From a virus: a stretch of DNA of 21,471 bases. The translations under genes and the position numbers were made by a program. The DNA is taken from positions 1-21,471 of the IMG/VR virus record IMGVR_UViG_3300004472_000067. One strand, given 5' to 3'. The notes beneath the pieces were generated by a model. The model saw only the letters and a program-made list of their open reading frames with translations, made no database searches and was not told where the DNA came from. Positions 1 to 7,073 of this stretch are shown here, in pieces. Positions within the stretch are counted from its first letter, which is position 1, and each line of letters opens with the position of its first letter.

Positions 1-444
1 ACTGTAAAATCCGAAGCACAAAGTGCGTTGGCCGCTGCAAAAGGTGCTGCCGCCAACTTTGAACAAACTCTAATGGAGTTTGCAGAATCGACCCAAGCTC
101 AAATTGAAAACCTTGAACAGCAAATGATTGGTGCTACACAAGATGTAATCCATCAATTGCAACAAGATATTGAAGATTTGAAAAGTGCGGTGGAATCGAA
201 GATCCCGGCGTGGATGCATAAAACTCCCGAACAGTTGCTGCAAGATGCAATTAGTGGAATATGTGACCCTGCCGTTGATGGAATGGTTGTGCCGGATGAA
301 GGGACTGCTAAAAAAGCTGCTCCATCAACCGCACCTGCTACCAATCCGGGGCCAACTCCGGTTGAAACTTTTGCAGTTCCATCAAAACCTCCTATTAATA
401 CCAACCCAATTGTGGTTGATCCGGTAACAGGTGTAACGCCGTAA
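1..444 (+). CDS. C-terminal part of an unidentified tail hub/spike-region protein (5'-truncated by window)
   Basis: The reading frame is open from the first base, so the gene begins upstream of the window. The TTG at 28 is probably internal rather than a start. The visible ~147 residues begin Ala-rich, then form a probable coiled coil full of Glu, Gln and Leu heptad-like spacing. A short segment with a single Cys follows, and the protein ends in a Pro/Thr/Ala-rich tail that is probably unstructured. The stop codon overlaps the next start (TAATG), so the two genes are translationally coupled. Immediately downstream lies a PAAR spike protein. In T4 this position is held by the gp5 hub/lysozyme gene, so a hub or spike-associated role is the natural inference. 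No gp5 OB-fold, lysozyme or beta-helix motif is visible in the part seen. That it is a real CDS is near certain; its function is a guess. Confidence 0.75.
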   Translation, partial: TVKSEAQSALAAAKGAAANFEQTLMEFAESTQAQIENLEQQMIGATQDVIHQLQQDIEDLKSAVESKIPAWMHKTPEQLLQDAISGICDPAVDGMVVPDEGTAKKAAPSTAPATNPGPTPVETFAVPSKPPINTNPIVVDPVTGVTP

Positions 445-1451
445 TGACAAACGTAACCAGAGTAGGTGATTCATGTGTGCCCGGTCCAAGTGGTGGATAT
501 TCTACAAATGCGTTAACCGGGTCGCCAACTGTTAACGCGAATAGTTTACCTGTGCATCGGGTTGGGGATTCATGGATTTTACCCAACCCGAATCATAAAA
601 CATCTACTGGGTCGCCCAGTGTATATGCGAACCAAACTCAGGTTGCGAGGGTATTTGATCAGACTAACACAGGTTCGATTATCAATGTAGGATCGCCAAC
701 TGTATATGCGAATGAATCGTTCATTACCGTATCTGGTGTAACTATGCCATCAAACCAGAATTCATTCAAAAATGCTGAACCACTTATTGATAATGTTGGG
801 TACTCTGGTGTTGATGATGAATTTGAAGTAAATGGGAATGCGCCGGTATACCCACCGTTACCGCAAACCTCCCCACCAACCCCAATCCCGGTATCAGTTC
901 CGGTGGCTGTAGAAGATGATACCCCGGAACCGGAACCCGCCAGCACACCAGTTTCGGATTGCCATATGATTACACTACCGATTGATTATGATTTTCAATT
1001 GAGCACCAATTTTAAATTACGTGATTTGAGTATCAATGCACTATTCCCACATACGATTAAAGCACAAAACGGGCTTACTGAAGCACAGATCGTATGCAAT
1101 CTAAAAGCATTGGCTGAAAACATTCTAGAACCGTTCAAAGCACAGTTCGGGAGTTTTCGGATTAATAGTGGATTCCGTACAAGACAAAATGGAATATCAC
1201 AGCACGAAAAGGGACAAGCCGTTGACATTCAACTTCCCGGAAAGACATATGACCAATTGTTCGCAATTGCTCAGTGGGTTAAATCTAATATGAACTACGA
1301 TCAATTGCTATGGGAACATGGTAACGCACCGTGGGTACATATTTCGTTTAATCAGGCAGGGAATCGCCCAAAAAACGCTTCCAATTCTGTCATGACGATG
1401 TATCAAAACCATTATTCACCGGGTTTGAAAAAAATTACCAACTATTCATAA
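444..1451 (+). CDS. PAAR-repeat spike-tip protein fused to an M15-family peptidase
   Basis: 335 aa in two modules. Residues 1-93 carry three PAAR-like units with RVGD and GSPTV.AN signatures (RVGDS at 6-10 and 39-43; GSP(T/S)V at 26-30, 56-60 and 83-87). This is the fold that caps gp5/VgrG spikes in T4 (gp5.4) and in type VI secretion. A Pro/Glu-rich linker covers roughly 133-170. The C-terminal half looks like a peptidase M15 (VanY/L-Ala-D-Glu carboxypeptidase type) domain: SGFR at 242-245, then SQHEKGQAVD with H254 and D261 as likely zinc ligands, then WEHG (E291) and WVHIS (H299, third ligand). I infer a membrane-piercing tip that brings its own cell-wall-degrading activity, perhaps doing the job of the T4 gp5 lysozyme domain. 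The start overlaps the preceding stop (TAATG), and the fibre gene begins 9 nt after its stop codon. The domain calls are firm; the role in infection is inferred. Confidence 0.9.
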   Translation: MTNVTRVGDSCVPGPSGGYSTNALTGSPTVNANSLPVHRVGDSWILPNPNHKTSTGSPSVYANQTQVARVFDQTNTGSIINVGSPTVYANESFITVSGVTMPSNQNSFKNAEPLIDNVGYSGVDDEFEVNGNAPVYPPLPQTSPPTPIPVSVPVAVEDDTPEPEPASTPVSDCHMITLPIDYDFQLSTNFKLRDLSINALFPHTIKAQNGLTEAQIVCNLKALAENILEPFKAQFGSFRINSGFRTRQNGISQHEKGQAVDIQLPGKTYDQLFAIAQWVKSNMNYDQLLWEHGNAPWVHISFNQAGNRPKNASNSVMTMYQNHYSPGLKKITNYS

Positions 1452-1460
1452 GGAATTAGC

Positions 1461-4400
1461 ATGAGTGAAATACTCGATAGCAGCACATGGGAACCTACGA
1501 TTTACCAAATCTCGAAAGACGATCTGGTACTTGGTGGTGCCCCAATTATCGAAGATAATCTAATTATCTCCGGTGTTGCCAACATCGCATCCCAGCAGTT
1601 GACTAACCGTACAAATTATTTGAAAGACCGTGCCGATGCTACCGATGGTAATGTTTCTGCATTAACTGATCAAATGAATACAGCTAACACCAACATCGCA
1701 ACTGCCGCACATCGACTTGACGTTCTTGAACCGATTGTATCAACCATCACCGCCAACGTAGTGCTCGCTACCGATGACGCCCGTACCTCGGCTCAACTTG
1801 CCGGAGTAAGTGCCTCAGACGCTGCTGTAAGCGCTGCAAGTGCCGCTGATGCTGCTACTAGCTGTGCAACCGCATTGCCAAATGCATCCGCTGCTGCAAA
1901 CTCCGCAACTGCCGCTGCAACATCGGCTACAACATCGGCATCAAACGCTGCCGCTGCCGGAACGTCTGCAACCGCTGCCGCTGCAAGTAAAAACGCTGCT
2001 GCAATCAGTGAAACAAACTCCGCATCCAGTGCATCTGCCGCTTCTACGAGTGCGACCAATGCTGGGGCAAGTAAAACTGCCGCTGCAAACTCCGCAACTG
2101 CCGCTGCAACTTCGGCAACTGCCGCTGCTTCTAGTGCGTCTGACTCCGCAACTTCGGCTGCTGCTTCTAGTACCTCGGCCACCAATGCATCAAATAGTGC
2201 ATCTGCCGCTTCTACAAGTGCGACCAATGCCGGTGTAAGTGCAACATCCGCAACTGCTAGTCAAACTGCCGCTGCTGCGTCTGCTACATCTGCAACTGCT
2301 AGTCAAACCGCCGCTACGGCAAGTCAGACTGCTTCTGCTGGATCTGCTTCTGCTGCACTGTCAAGTGCAAACAACGCTGGGGTTAGTGAAACTAACGCGG
2401 CAACGTCTGCAACCAACGCTGCTACCAGTGCATTAGCCGCTGCGAACAGTGCTACCAGTGCATCAACAAATGCAACAAATGCCGTAGCCGCTGCTGCCGG
2501 GGCTTCGACCAACGCGGCATCTGTTTCGACCAACGCTTCTGCTGCTGCCAATAGTGCAACCAACGCTGCTGCAAGTGCCGCTGCTGCATCTACCAGCCAA
2601 ACCGCTGCTGCAACGTCTGCCACTGCTGCTGCTGCAAGTCAAACTGCCGCATCTACCAGCCAAACTGCTGCTGCTGGTTCTGTTACTTCGGCTGCAACAT
2701 CAGCTACGAACGCCGCTGGATCGGCCACTGCTGCTGCAACATCAGCAACCAATGCATCAAATGCTTCTGCGGCTGCAACCACTAGTCAAAATGCTGCTGC
2801 AACATCAGCTACGAACGCTGCTGCTTCTGCAACGACTGCATCAAATGCTCAAGCTTCCGTAGCTGCTTCTGCAACGACCGCAACATCTGCCGCAACATCC
2901 GCAACTAACAGTGCAACCGCTGCTGGTTCAAGCCAAACTGCTGCTGCTGGGTCGGCTGCTGCTGCTGCAACATCTGCAACCAATGCATCAAATAGTGCCA
3001 CTGCTGCTGCAACGTCTGCTACAAATGCTGCAACCAGTGAAACCAATGCCGGTAATTCGGCCACTGCTGCTGGTACAAGTGCTACAAATGCTGCTGCAAG
3101 TCAAACTGCCGTAGCTGCATCCGCAACGTCTGCTGCAACGTCTGCTACAAATTCGGCGAATTCTGCAACTGCTGCTGGTACAAGTGCTACAAATGCTGCA
3201 ACCAGTGAAACCAATGCCGGTAATTCGGCAACTTCGGCGTCTGGATATGCATCCGCTGCTGCAAACTCGGCAACATCATCAGGTACAAGTGCAACGAACT
3301 CGGCGAATTCTGCAACTTCCGCTGCCTCTAGTGCAACTGACGCTGCCAACTCCGCTGCTGCCGCCTTGGCTTATTCGATCCAACACTACAGAGGTTATTA
3401 CACTACCTTAGCTGCACTTACATCAGGTGTATCATCGCCAATTGCAGGTGATTATGCGGATGTTGATGCAGGTACTGGTTCTAACGCATCGCAATACATT
3501 TGGGATACAAACGATAGTGTTTGGGTGCCTGCAAGTGCTCCTACACCAGTCACTGCGTCTCAAGTAAAAGCATTGTATGAATCGAACCTGAATACCAATG
3601 CGTATACAGATGTTGAGAAAGCTAAATTAGGTACACTGTCATCTGTTGGATATCCAAGTCTTGCGATTGCCGCAACTCTTAATATCGGATCTGTAGATTC
3701 TACTACAATTCTTATTACGCATGTTCCCGGAGTAACTGTCACATCCTTTGGTACTGCGAACGCTGGTGTGTTCCGTCAATTGATTATCGGGTCCGGGCCA
3801 GGGCATACATTAACTTACAATGCAACTTCATTGATTATTCCGGGTTCCGCTAATATCAGTGTGACCGCAGGTACTGTTGTAGAAACTGTATCGTTGGGTG
3901 GTGGTAACTGGAAAATAACTTCGGTATGTAAAGCTGATGGTACGGCGGTGGTTGGCACTCCATGGACGGGTGGTACACTAACAAGTCCTATTAACGAAGC
4001 CCCGATGCAAAACATTGGAGTGGTATCAAGTAAAATTGATTTGGGTTCTGCAACAACAAACACCCTTGTTATAAATGCATCTGATGGTAGTGCAACAGTA
4101 AGCAATTTGGGTACACTTGTTAGTGGCGCAGCTCGAAAACTTATTAACCAATATTCATCACCTGTGGTTTTTGATAGTACGGGTAATATCCTTACACCGT
4201 TTACTCTTAACTATGGGGAGGTGGCTGAACTAACATACAATGGTAGTGGCTGGACCGTTACAGGAATCGTCCAATATTCACCATCATATTATCAGGTGAT
4301 GGCTGGATTTGCGAATGGAAGTGGTTCCGCGACGGGTACTGTAGATATCGCCGGTAGTTCGACCAACCCACGTTCAGCTCCGATCAAGTTGCGTGCAGGT

Positions 4401-5546
4401 ACAAACATGACCACACCAGAAAATGGTGCGTTCGAGTATGATGGTACATCGCTAACATTTACTACAGGTAGTTCGCGACTAACACTTGCTTCACCGACGA
4501 CCAACCTTGGTACAAAATTAGATGCAACCGCTAACGCAGTGTCTGCCACCAAGCTGGTTACCGCAAGAACCATTAACGGTGTGTCATTTGATGGAACCGC
4601 CAACATCACTGTAGCGGATTCAACAAAGGCTGCGAAGGGTGCAAACTCTGACATCACCAGTTTGACAGGATTAACAACTGCATTGACAGTTGGTCAAGGT
4701 GGTACAGGGGTAACATCACTTTCAGCTCTGGCAACTGCTATGAGTTTGGATCAGGTTACAAACACCAGCGATGCCAACAAACCAGTGTCAACCGCACAAC
4801 AAACAGCTTTGAATGCGAAGTTGGCGTTGGCCGGTGGTACGATGTCGGGTGCATTGAATGAAGCTCCATATGTTACTATTGCAAGTGCATCTACTGTAAA
4901 TATCGGGGCGGCAGCGGCCAACACAATCACAATTAGTGGTACTACAACCATTACAGCGTTTGACACCGTTGCGGTAGGGACTAAACGTACAGTAGGGTTC
5001 TCTGGGTCGCTTACACTTACATACAACGCCACTTCCATGATATTAATTACGGCGGCTAACATTGTCACCCAAGTTGGTGATTATGCGGTGTTCATGTCAT
5101 TAGGTAGCGGTAACTGGCAGATGATCGATTATATTCGGAAATCTGGTGTACCTCTTGGTATTATCGGTACATGTTCTCAAACAAGTGGTGTGCCAACAGG
5201 TTCCATCATTGAAACTGGTACAAATGCCAACGGGACATACACCAAGTGGGCAGATGGTACAATGATTTGTACTAAGACATTTGCAACGTTAGCCATTGCT
5301 TCTGCAACAGGTGCAACTACTCAGTCTTCTACATATACATTCCCAGCGACGTTTGTTGGTGCGTGGAGTCCAAATTACACTGGTCAAGTAACAGACGCAA
5401 CACCATCGGTATATTCTATCGGTATGTTTGACTGTGCGGTAGCTACAAGCCAAGTAGGATGGAGATTCACTATTCGAAACACCGGTGGTACTGCAATTAC
5501 TCAGATTCTGGGTGCCGCATTTACCGCTATCGGAAGATGGTATTAA
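1461..5546 (+). CDS. Large repeat-rich side/long tail fibre protein (lambda Stf-like)
   Basis: 1361 aa, with an AGGA ribosome site 7 nt before the start. Residues 1-~70 resemble the attachment domain shared by many phage fibres, including an LTNRTNYLKDR segment. Residues ~110-635 are an almost pure Ala/Ser/Thr/Asn shaft built from short units such as SATNA, SATAA and SQTAA, as in lambda Stf, and probably form a long trimeric rod. A YYTTLAAL segment starts the distal part. It holds three related beta-rich domains (about 738-828, 857-940, 1144-1229), a GQGGTG fibre motif near 1080, and an ALAGGTMSGALN motif near 1124. The protein ends in AIGRWY, a C-terminus common in fibre tips. No collagen-like Gly-X-Y stretch or carbohydrate-cleaving motif is seen. 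It probably binds the host receptor. It is unlike T4 gp34-37, and in T4 no fibre gene sits at this place. The fibre call is strong; which baseplate protein anchors it is unknown. Confidence 0.9.
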   Translation: MSEILDSSTWEPTIYQISKDDLVLGGAPIIEDNLIISGVANIASQQLTNRTNYLKDRADATDGNVSALTDQMNTANTNIATAAHRLDVLEPIVSTITANVVLATDDARTSAQLAGVSASDAAVSAASAADAATSCATALPNASAAANSATAAATSATTSASNAAAAGTSATAAAASKNAAAISETNSASSASAASTSATNAGASKTAAANSATAAATSATAAASSASDSATSAAASSTSATNASNSASAASTSATNAGVSATSATASQTAAAASATSATASQTAATASQTASAGSASAALSSANNAGVSETNAATSATNAATSALAAANSATSASTNATNAVAAAAGASTNAASVSTNASAAANSATNAAASAAAASTSQTAAATSATAAAASQTAASTSQTAAAGSVTSAATSATNAAGSATAAATSATNASNASAAATTSQNAAATSATNAAASATTASNAQASVAASATTATSAATSATNSATAAGSSQTAAAGSAAAAATSATNASNSATAAATSATNAATSETNAGNSATAAGTSATNAAASQTAVAASATSAATSATNSANSATAAGTSATNAATSETNAGNSATSASGYASAAANSATSSGTSATNSANSATSAASSATDAANSAAAALAYSIQHYRGYYTTLAALTSGVSSPIAGDYADVDAGTGSNASQYIWDTNDSVWVPASAPTPVTASQVKALYESNLNTNAYTDVEKAKLGTLSSVGYPSLAIAATLNIGSVDSTTILITHVPGVTVTSFGTANAGVFRQLIIGSGPGHTLTYNATSLIIPGSANISVTAGTVVETVSLGGGNWKITSVCKADGTAVVGTPWTGGTLTSPINEAPMQNIGVVSSKIDLGSATTNTLVINASDGSATVSNLGTLVSGAARKLINQYSSPVVFDSTGNILTPFTLNYGEVAELTYNGSGWTVTGIVQYSPSYYQVMAGFANGSGSATGTVDIAGSSTNPRSAPIKLRAGTNMTTPENGAFEYDGTSLTFTTGSSRLTLASPTTNLGTKLDATANAVSATKLVTARTINGVSFDGTANITVADSTKAAKGANSDITSLTGLTTALTVGQGGTGVTSLSALATAMSLDQVTNTSDANKPVSTAQQTALNAKLALAGGTMSGALNEAPYVTIASASTVNIGAAAANTITISGTTTITAFDTVAVGTKRTVGFSGSLTLTYNATSMILITAANIVTQVGDYAVFMSLGSGNWQMIDYIRKSGVPLGIIGTCSQTSGVPTGSIIETGTNANGTYTKWADGTMICTKTFATLAIASATGATTQSSTYTFPATFVGAWSPNYTGQVTDATPSVYSIGMFDCAVATSQVGWRFTIRNTGGTAITQILGAAFTAIGRWY
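3017..3061 (+). repeat. 45-nt exact direct repeat, copy 1
   Basis: This segment is identical, base for base, to 3185-3229. The spacing is 168 nt, a multiple of three, so the copies are in the same reading frame (56 residues apart). It encodes SATNAATSETNAGNSA-like residues of the fibre rod. Exact identity at third codon positions suggests recent duplication or gene conversion. Confidence 0.9.
3063..3094 (+). repeat. 32-nt exact direct repeat, copy 1
   Basis: Identical to 3168-3199. The spacing is 105 nt (35 codons), so it is in frame with its partner. It begins ACTGCTGCTGGTACAAG. It overlaps the neighbourhood of the 45-nt repeat pair, and together they suggest overlapping duplications in the distal end of the fibre rod. 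Confidence 0.88.
3168..3199 (+). repeat. 32-nt exact direct repeat, copy 2
   Basis: Second copy of the 32-nt repeat found at 3063-3094, offset by 105 nt and in frame. It runs into the second copy of the 45-nt repeat (3185-3229). Confidence 0.88.
3185..3229 (+). repeat. 45-nt exact direct repeat, copy 2
   Basis: Second copy of the 45-nt repeat found at 3017-3061, in frame within the Ala/Ser/Thr-rich rod of the fibre gene. After the copy the sequences diverge at once (CAACTT here, CCACTG there, after the shared final C). Confidence 0.9.
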
Positions 5547-5556
5547 TCTCTATAAC

Positions 5557-5564
5557 AATAAATA
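5557..5564 (+). promoter_or_regulatory. Possible weak T4-type late promoter (AATAAATA)
   Basis: AATAAATAC matches the T4 late octamer TATAAATA at seven of eight positions and carries the following C that is also seen after both perfect copies in this window. It lies in the 57-nt gap before the 96-aa gene, 40 nt ahead of that start, against 24 nt for the two perfect copies. Its last four bases form the start of the hairpin at 5561-5587. It may be a minor promoter, or just AT-rich spacer. Confidence 0.3.
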
Positions 5565-5587
5565 CCCAACTCATCGAGTTGGGTATT
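5561..5587 (+). terminator. Strong intercistronic hairpin after the fibre gene
   Basis: A perfect 12-bp stem (arm AATACCCAACTC and its complement GAGTTGGGTATT) closes a 3-nt ATC loop, 15 nt after the fibre stop codon. There is no T-run after it (it continues CACTAAAGG), so it is not a classic intrinsic terminator. It may attenuate transcription or protect the 3' end of the fibre message. The next gene's AAGGA ribosome site lies just downstream, outside the stem. Confidence 0.55.
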
Positions 5588-5603
5588 CACTAAAGGATTT
5601 GTA

Positions 5604-5894
5604 ATGATTATTAAATTTTCACCACAGCGTCGGGATGATGTCTTGACTGTTATTAAAACCGGGGATACGCTCAATATCAACGGTGAAGACTTCGATTTTT
5701 CTTTTATCACGGAAGGCGCGACGTTACCAGCGGAAGCTGTTGGATCTGAATGGGTTGTAGGGGATGTTAGTAGAACTAATGGACAATTAACTCTAACTGT
5801 ATTACTACCAAATTCTATAGATGCAACTGATGCTGCTAAATTCCCAGTTGATCTTACCGACCCAGTTGATGGGCCATTGGAGTTACCAGTATGA
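5604..5894 (+). CDS. Small fibre-adjacent phage protein of unknown function
   Basis: 96 aa, with AAGGA 8 nt before the start. It opens MIIKFSPQRRDD, followed by NGEDFDFS, GATLPAEAV and WVVGDV segments. From memory this resembles small proteins encoded just after tail-fibre genes in many myo- and siphoviruses and prophages of Proteobacteria. It is acidic, predicted mostly beta, and has no signal peptide or membrane segment. Its stop overlaps the next start (ATGA at 5891-5894). The position suggests a role with the fibre (assembly, cap or chaperone), but no activity is known to me. It has no counterpart that I recognise in T4, and together with its neighbours looks imported with the fibre module. 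Confidence 0.8.
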   Translation: MIIKFSPQRRDDVLTVIKTGDTLNINGEDFDFSFITEGATLPAEAVGSEWVVGDVSRTNGQLTLTVLLPNSIDATDAAKFPVDLTDPVDGPLELPV

Positions 5895-6229
5895 ATATTG
5901 ATGTAACCAAATTAGTTACCGCTGATATGAAAGCAGCTAAAGCTAAAGCAGAACTAGAATCACAATATGTAGATGTGGTACAGACCCAGTTAGATTTGAT
6001 TGCAAAATCTTATGGCTACGACAATATCAAAACTGCGGTGACCTATGCAGACGAACCAGCAGTTGCAAAATTTCAAACCGATGGGAAAGCTTTAAGAGCT
6101 TGGCGGTCATTGGTGTGGAATTATTGTTATGAACAATTGGCGTTGGTAGAAGCCGGTTCTAGAACCCAACCAACTATTGACGAATGGGTATCAGAACTTC
6201 CGGTGTTGGCACCAATTCAATATAGTTGA
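5891..6229 (+). CDS. Small fibre-adjacent protein, tail-fibre-assembly-like helical protein
   Basis: 112 aa, coupled to the previous gene by a 4-nt ATGA overlap. The protein is largely helical: an Ala/Lys/Glu-rich N-terminus, then QLDLIAKSYGYDNIKTAVTYADEP, in two parts YGYDNIK and YADEP, then AWRSLVWNYCYEQL. The YDDIKSA…YADEP…WRSLVW pattern is one I recall in small proteins next to tail fibres in many phages, often labelled tail-fibre assembly or hypothetical. An assembly-chaperone role is therefore inferred from position and pattern, not shown. No membrane segments or signal peptide are seen. Confidence 0.78.
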   Translation: MNIDVTKLVTADMKAAKAKAELESQYVDVVQTQLDLIAKSYGYDNIKTAVTYADEPAVAKFQTDGKALRAWRSLVWNYCYEQLALVEAGSRTQPTIDEWVSELPVLAPIQYS

Positions 6230-6241
6230 TATGAGGTCGGT

Positions 6242-6613
6242 ATGAGTAAATTTCTAAACAATCTGAAAAGTGAACAGTTGGGTAAATGGAACCATAGACT
6301 ATTGGCCCAACTTGATTTGCAGGATGACATTCATGGGGTGATTAGCGCTCCTGTAGATTTTGAAACAGACTTTGCATCAATCAACTCAATGCATAACATC
6401 ATTTTATTTCCTATATGGGCATTGGTGGCTGGGTATGGTAATCCATCTGCCGCATTGCATGACCATCTGTACACTACAGGTGAACTTAGCCGTAAAGAAT
6501 GTGATGGTGTTTTGTACCGTGCTTTAAGAGCTGAAGGTGTCGCTAAATGGCGTGCTTGGATGTTCTGGGCCGGGGTTCGTATTGGTGGTAGAAGTCATTA
6601 CATGACTGCATAA
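6242..6613 (+). CDS. DUF1353 family protein
   Basis: 123 aa, with an AGGT ribosome site just upstream. The family signature is clear: DFETDFAS at 39-46, a hydrophobic middle (IILFPIWALVAG, 53-64), ALHDHLY at 71-77, and a helical ECDGVLYRALRAEGV segment at 86-100, ending in a W/G-rich tail. DUF1353 proteins are common in tailed phages, often near lysis or tail genes, and their biochemical function is unknown. The conserved Asp and His residues of the HD-type motif hint at a metal or catalytic site, which is inference only. It is the last gene before a strong terminator, closing the tip/fibre transcription unit. Confidence 0.85.
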   Translation: MSKFLNNLKSEQLGKWNHRLLAQLDLQDDIHGVISAPVDFETDFASINSMHNIILFPIWALVAGYGNPSAALHDHLYTTGELSRKECDGVLYRALRAEGVAKWRAWMFWAGVRIGGRSHYMTA

Positions 6614-6614
6614 G

Positions 6615-6639
6615 AAAAGGGGCCAATTGGCCCCTTTTT
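6615..6639 (+). terminator. Intrinsic terminator, perfect GC-rich palindrome (copy 1)
   Basis: The arms AAAAGGGGCC and GGCCCCTTTT surround an AATT centre to make a perfect 24-nt palindrome, followed by one more T. It starts 2 nt after the DUF1353 stop codon. Being symmetrical, it could act on either strand, but all genes here read rightward. The 24-nt palindrome is identical to the one at 18209-18232. Confidence 0.95.
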
Positions 6640-6646
6640 ATTTGAT

Positions 6647-6654
6647 TATAAATA
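6647..6654 (+). promoter_or_regulatory. T4-type late promoter (TATAAATA) for the baseplate wedge operon
   Basis: A perfect TATAAATA octamer lies 7 nt past the terminator T-run. T4 late promoters consist of this -10 element alone and are read by RNA polymerase carrying the phage sigma gp55 with gp33 and the gp45 clamp. Transcription should start about 6 nt downstream, giving a leader of about 18 nt before the gp25 ATG. The octamer-to-ATG distance (24 nt) is the same at the second copy at 18239. Confidence 0.88.
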
Positions 6655-6677
6655 CAGAATACACAACAGGAATACAT

Positions 6678-7073
6678 ATGGATACTATAATCTATTCCGA
6701 TATCCGTAAGAATATGCTAATGGACCCAATTACATACGATGTATCTGCCGCTACCAATGACCGTGCTATTATCGATTCTGTTATGAATTTGGTATTGACG
6801 GAAAAAGGTGAACGGCTGTACCAACCTGAAGTTGGTGGGAACATATCCGGGCTATTATTCGAACTAATGTCCGATGAAACAACTTATATGATCAAACGGG
6901 AAATTCAGGAAGTAATCACTAACTGGGAACCAAGAGCGGTTCTGCAACAGGTTGATGTGATCCCTGATTATGATAACAACGCTTATTATATCACCATTCG
7001 ATTTTATACAATCTACAACTTAGAGTTGCTTCAAGTTGCAGCTCTAAACCTAAATTCTAAGGCTACTTCATGA
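6678..7073 (+). CDS. 25: Baseplate wedge subunit gp25
   Basis: 131 aa from this ATG, against 132 aa for T4 gp25. The open frame extends back to 6627, but that would put the start inside the terminator and upstream of the late promoter. The ATG at 6678 has AGGA 6 nt upstream and gives the right length. Family marks are GERLYQPEVGG near 44-54 and the conserved EPR motif (WEPRAV, residues 84-86), which in gp25/TssE-type proteins sits at the wedge core contacting the sheath. It forms the wedge core with gp6, gp7 and gp53 and helps start sheath polymerisation. The stop overlaps the gp6 start (ATGA). In T4 gene 25 lies elsewhere, whereas here it heads the wedge operon. Confidence 0.94.
   Translation: MDTIIYSDIRKNMLMDPITYDVSAATNDRAIIDSVMNLVLTEKGERLYQPEVGGNISGLLFELMSDETTYMIKREIQEVITNWEPRAVLQQVDVIPDYDNNAYYITIRFYTIYNLELLQVAALNLNSKATS

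Larger units (their letters stand above)
1790..3365 (+). repeat. In-frame Ala/Ser/Thr/Asn-coding degenerate repeat tract
   Basis: About 1.57 kb of the fibre gene uses mainly GCN, AGT/TCN, ACN and AAY codons arranged in short degenerate units coding for patterns such as SATNA, SATAA and SQTAA. Synonymous codons vary between units, so most DNA copies are diverged while the protein pattern holds, but some copies remain exact over more than 30 nt. The tract leaves long open frames on the other strand and in shifted frames, which are compositional artefacts. It encodes the probable rod of the fibre. Confidence 0.9.

Noticed and set aside
1793-3349. Long open frames on the minus strand and in other plus frames across the Ala-rich fibre repeat
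   Set aside because: They follow from GCN/ACN/AGT-rich repetitive coding. Their translations are low-complexity (Ala/Val or Leu/Pro/Gln) and lie opposite or across a convincing gene.
1790-3365. Possible CRISPR-like or variable-number repeat array
   Set aside because: Repeats are in-frame coding units with no constant repeat/unique spacer structure; they encode a fibre rod.
4067-4078. TATAAATG resembling a late promoter inside the fibre gene
   Set aside because: It has a mismatch at the last octamer base, lies mid-gene, and no gene start follows.
5147-5546. Possible diversity-generating retroelement target at the fibre C-terminus
   Set aside because: No reverse transcriptase, template repeat or lectin-type variable region is visible in the window.
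6627-6677. An upstream start for gp25 that would add 17 residues
   Set aside because: It lies within the terminator and before the late promoter. The ATG at 6678 has a ribosome site and gives the T4 length.
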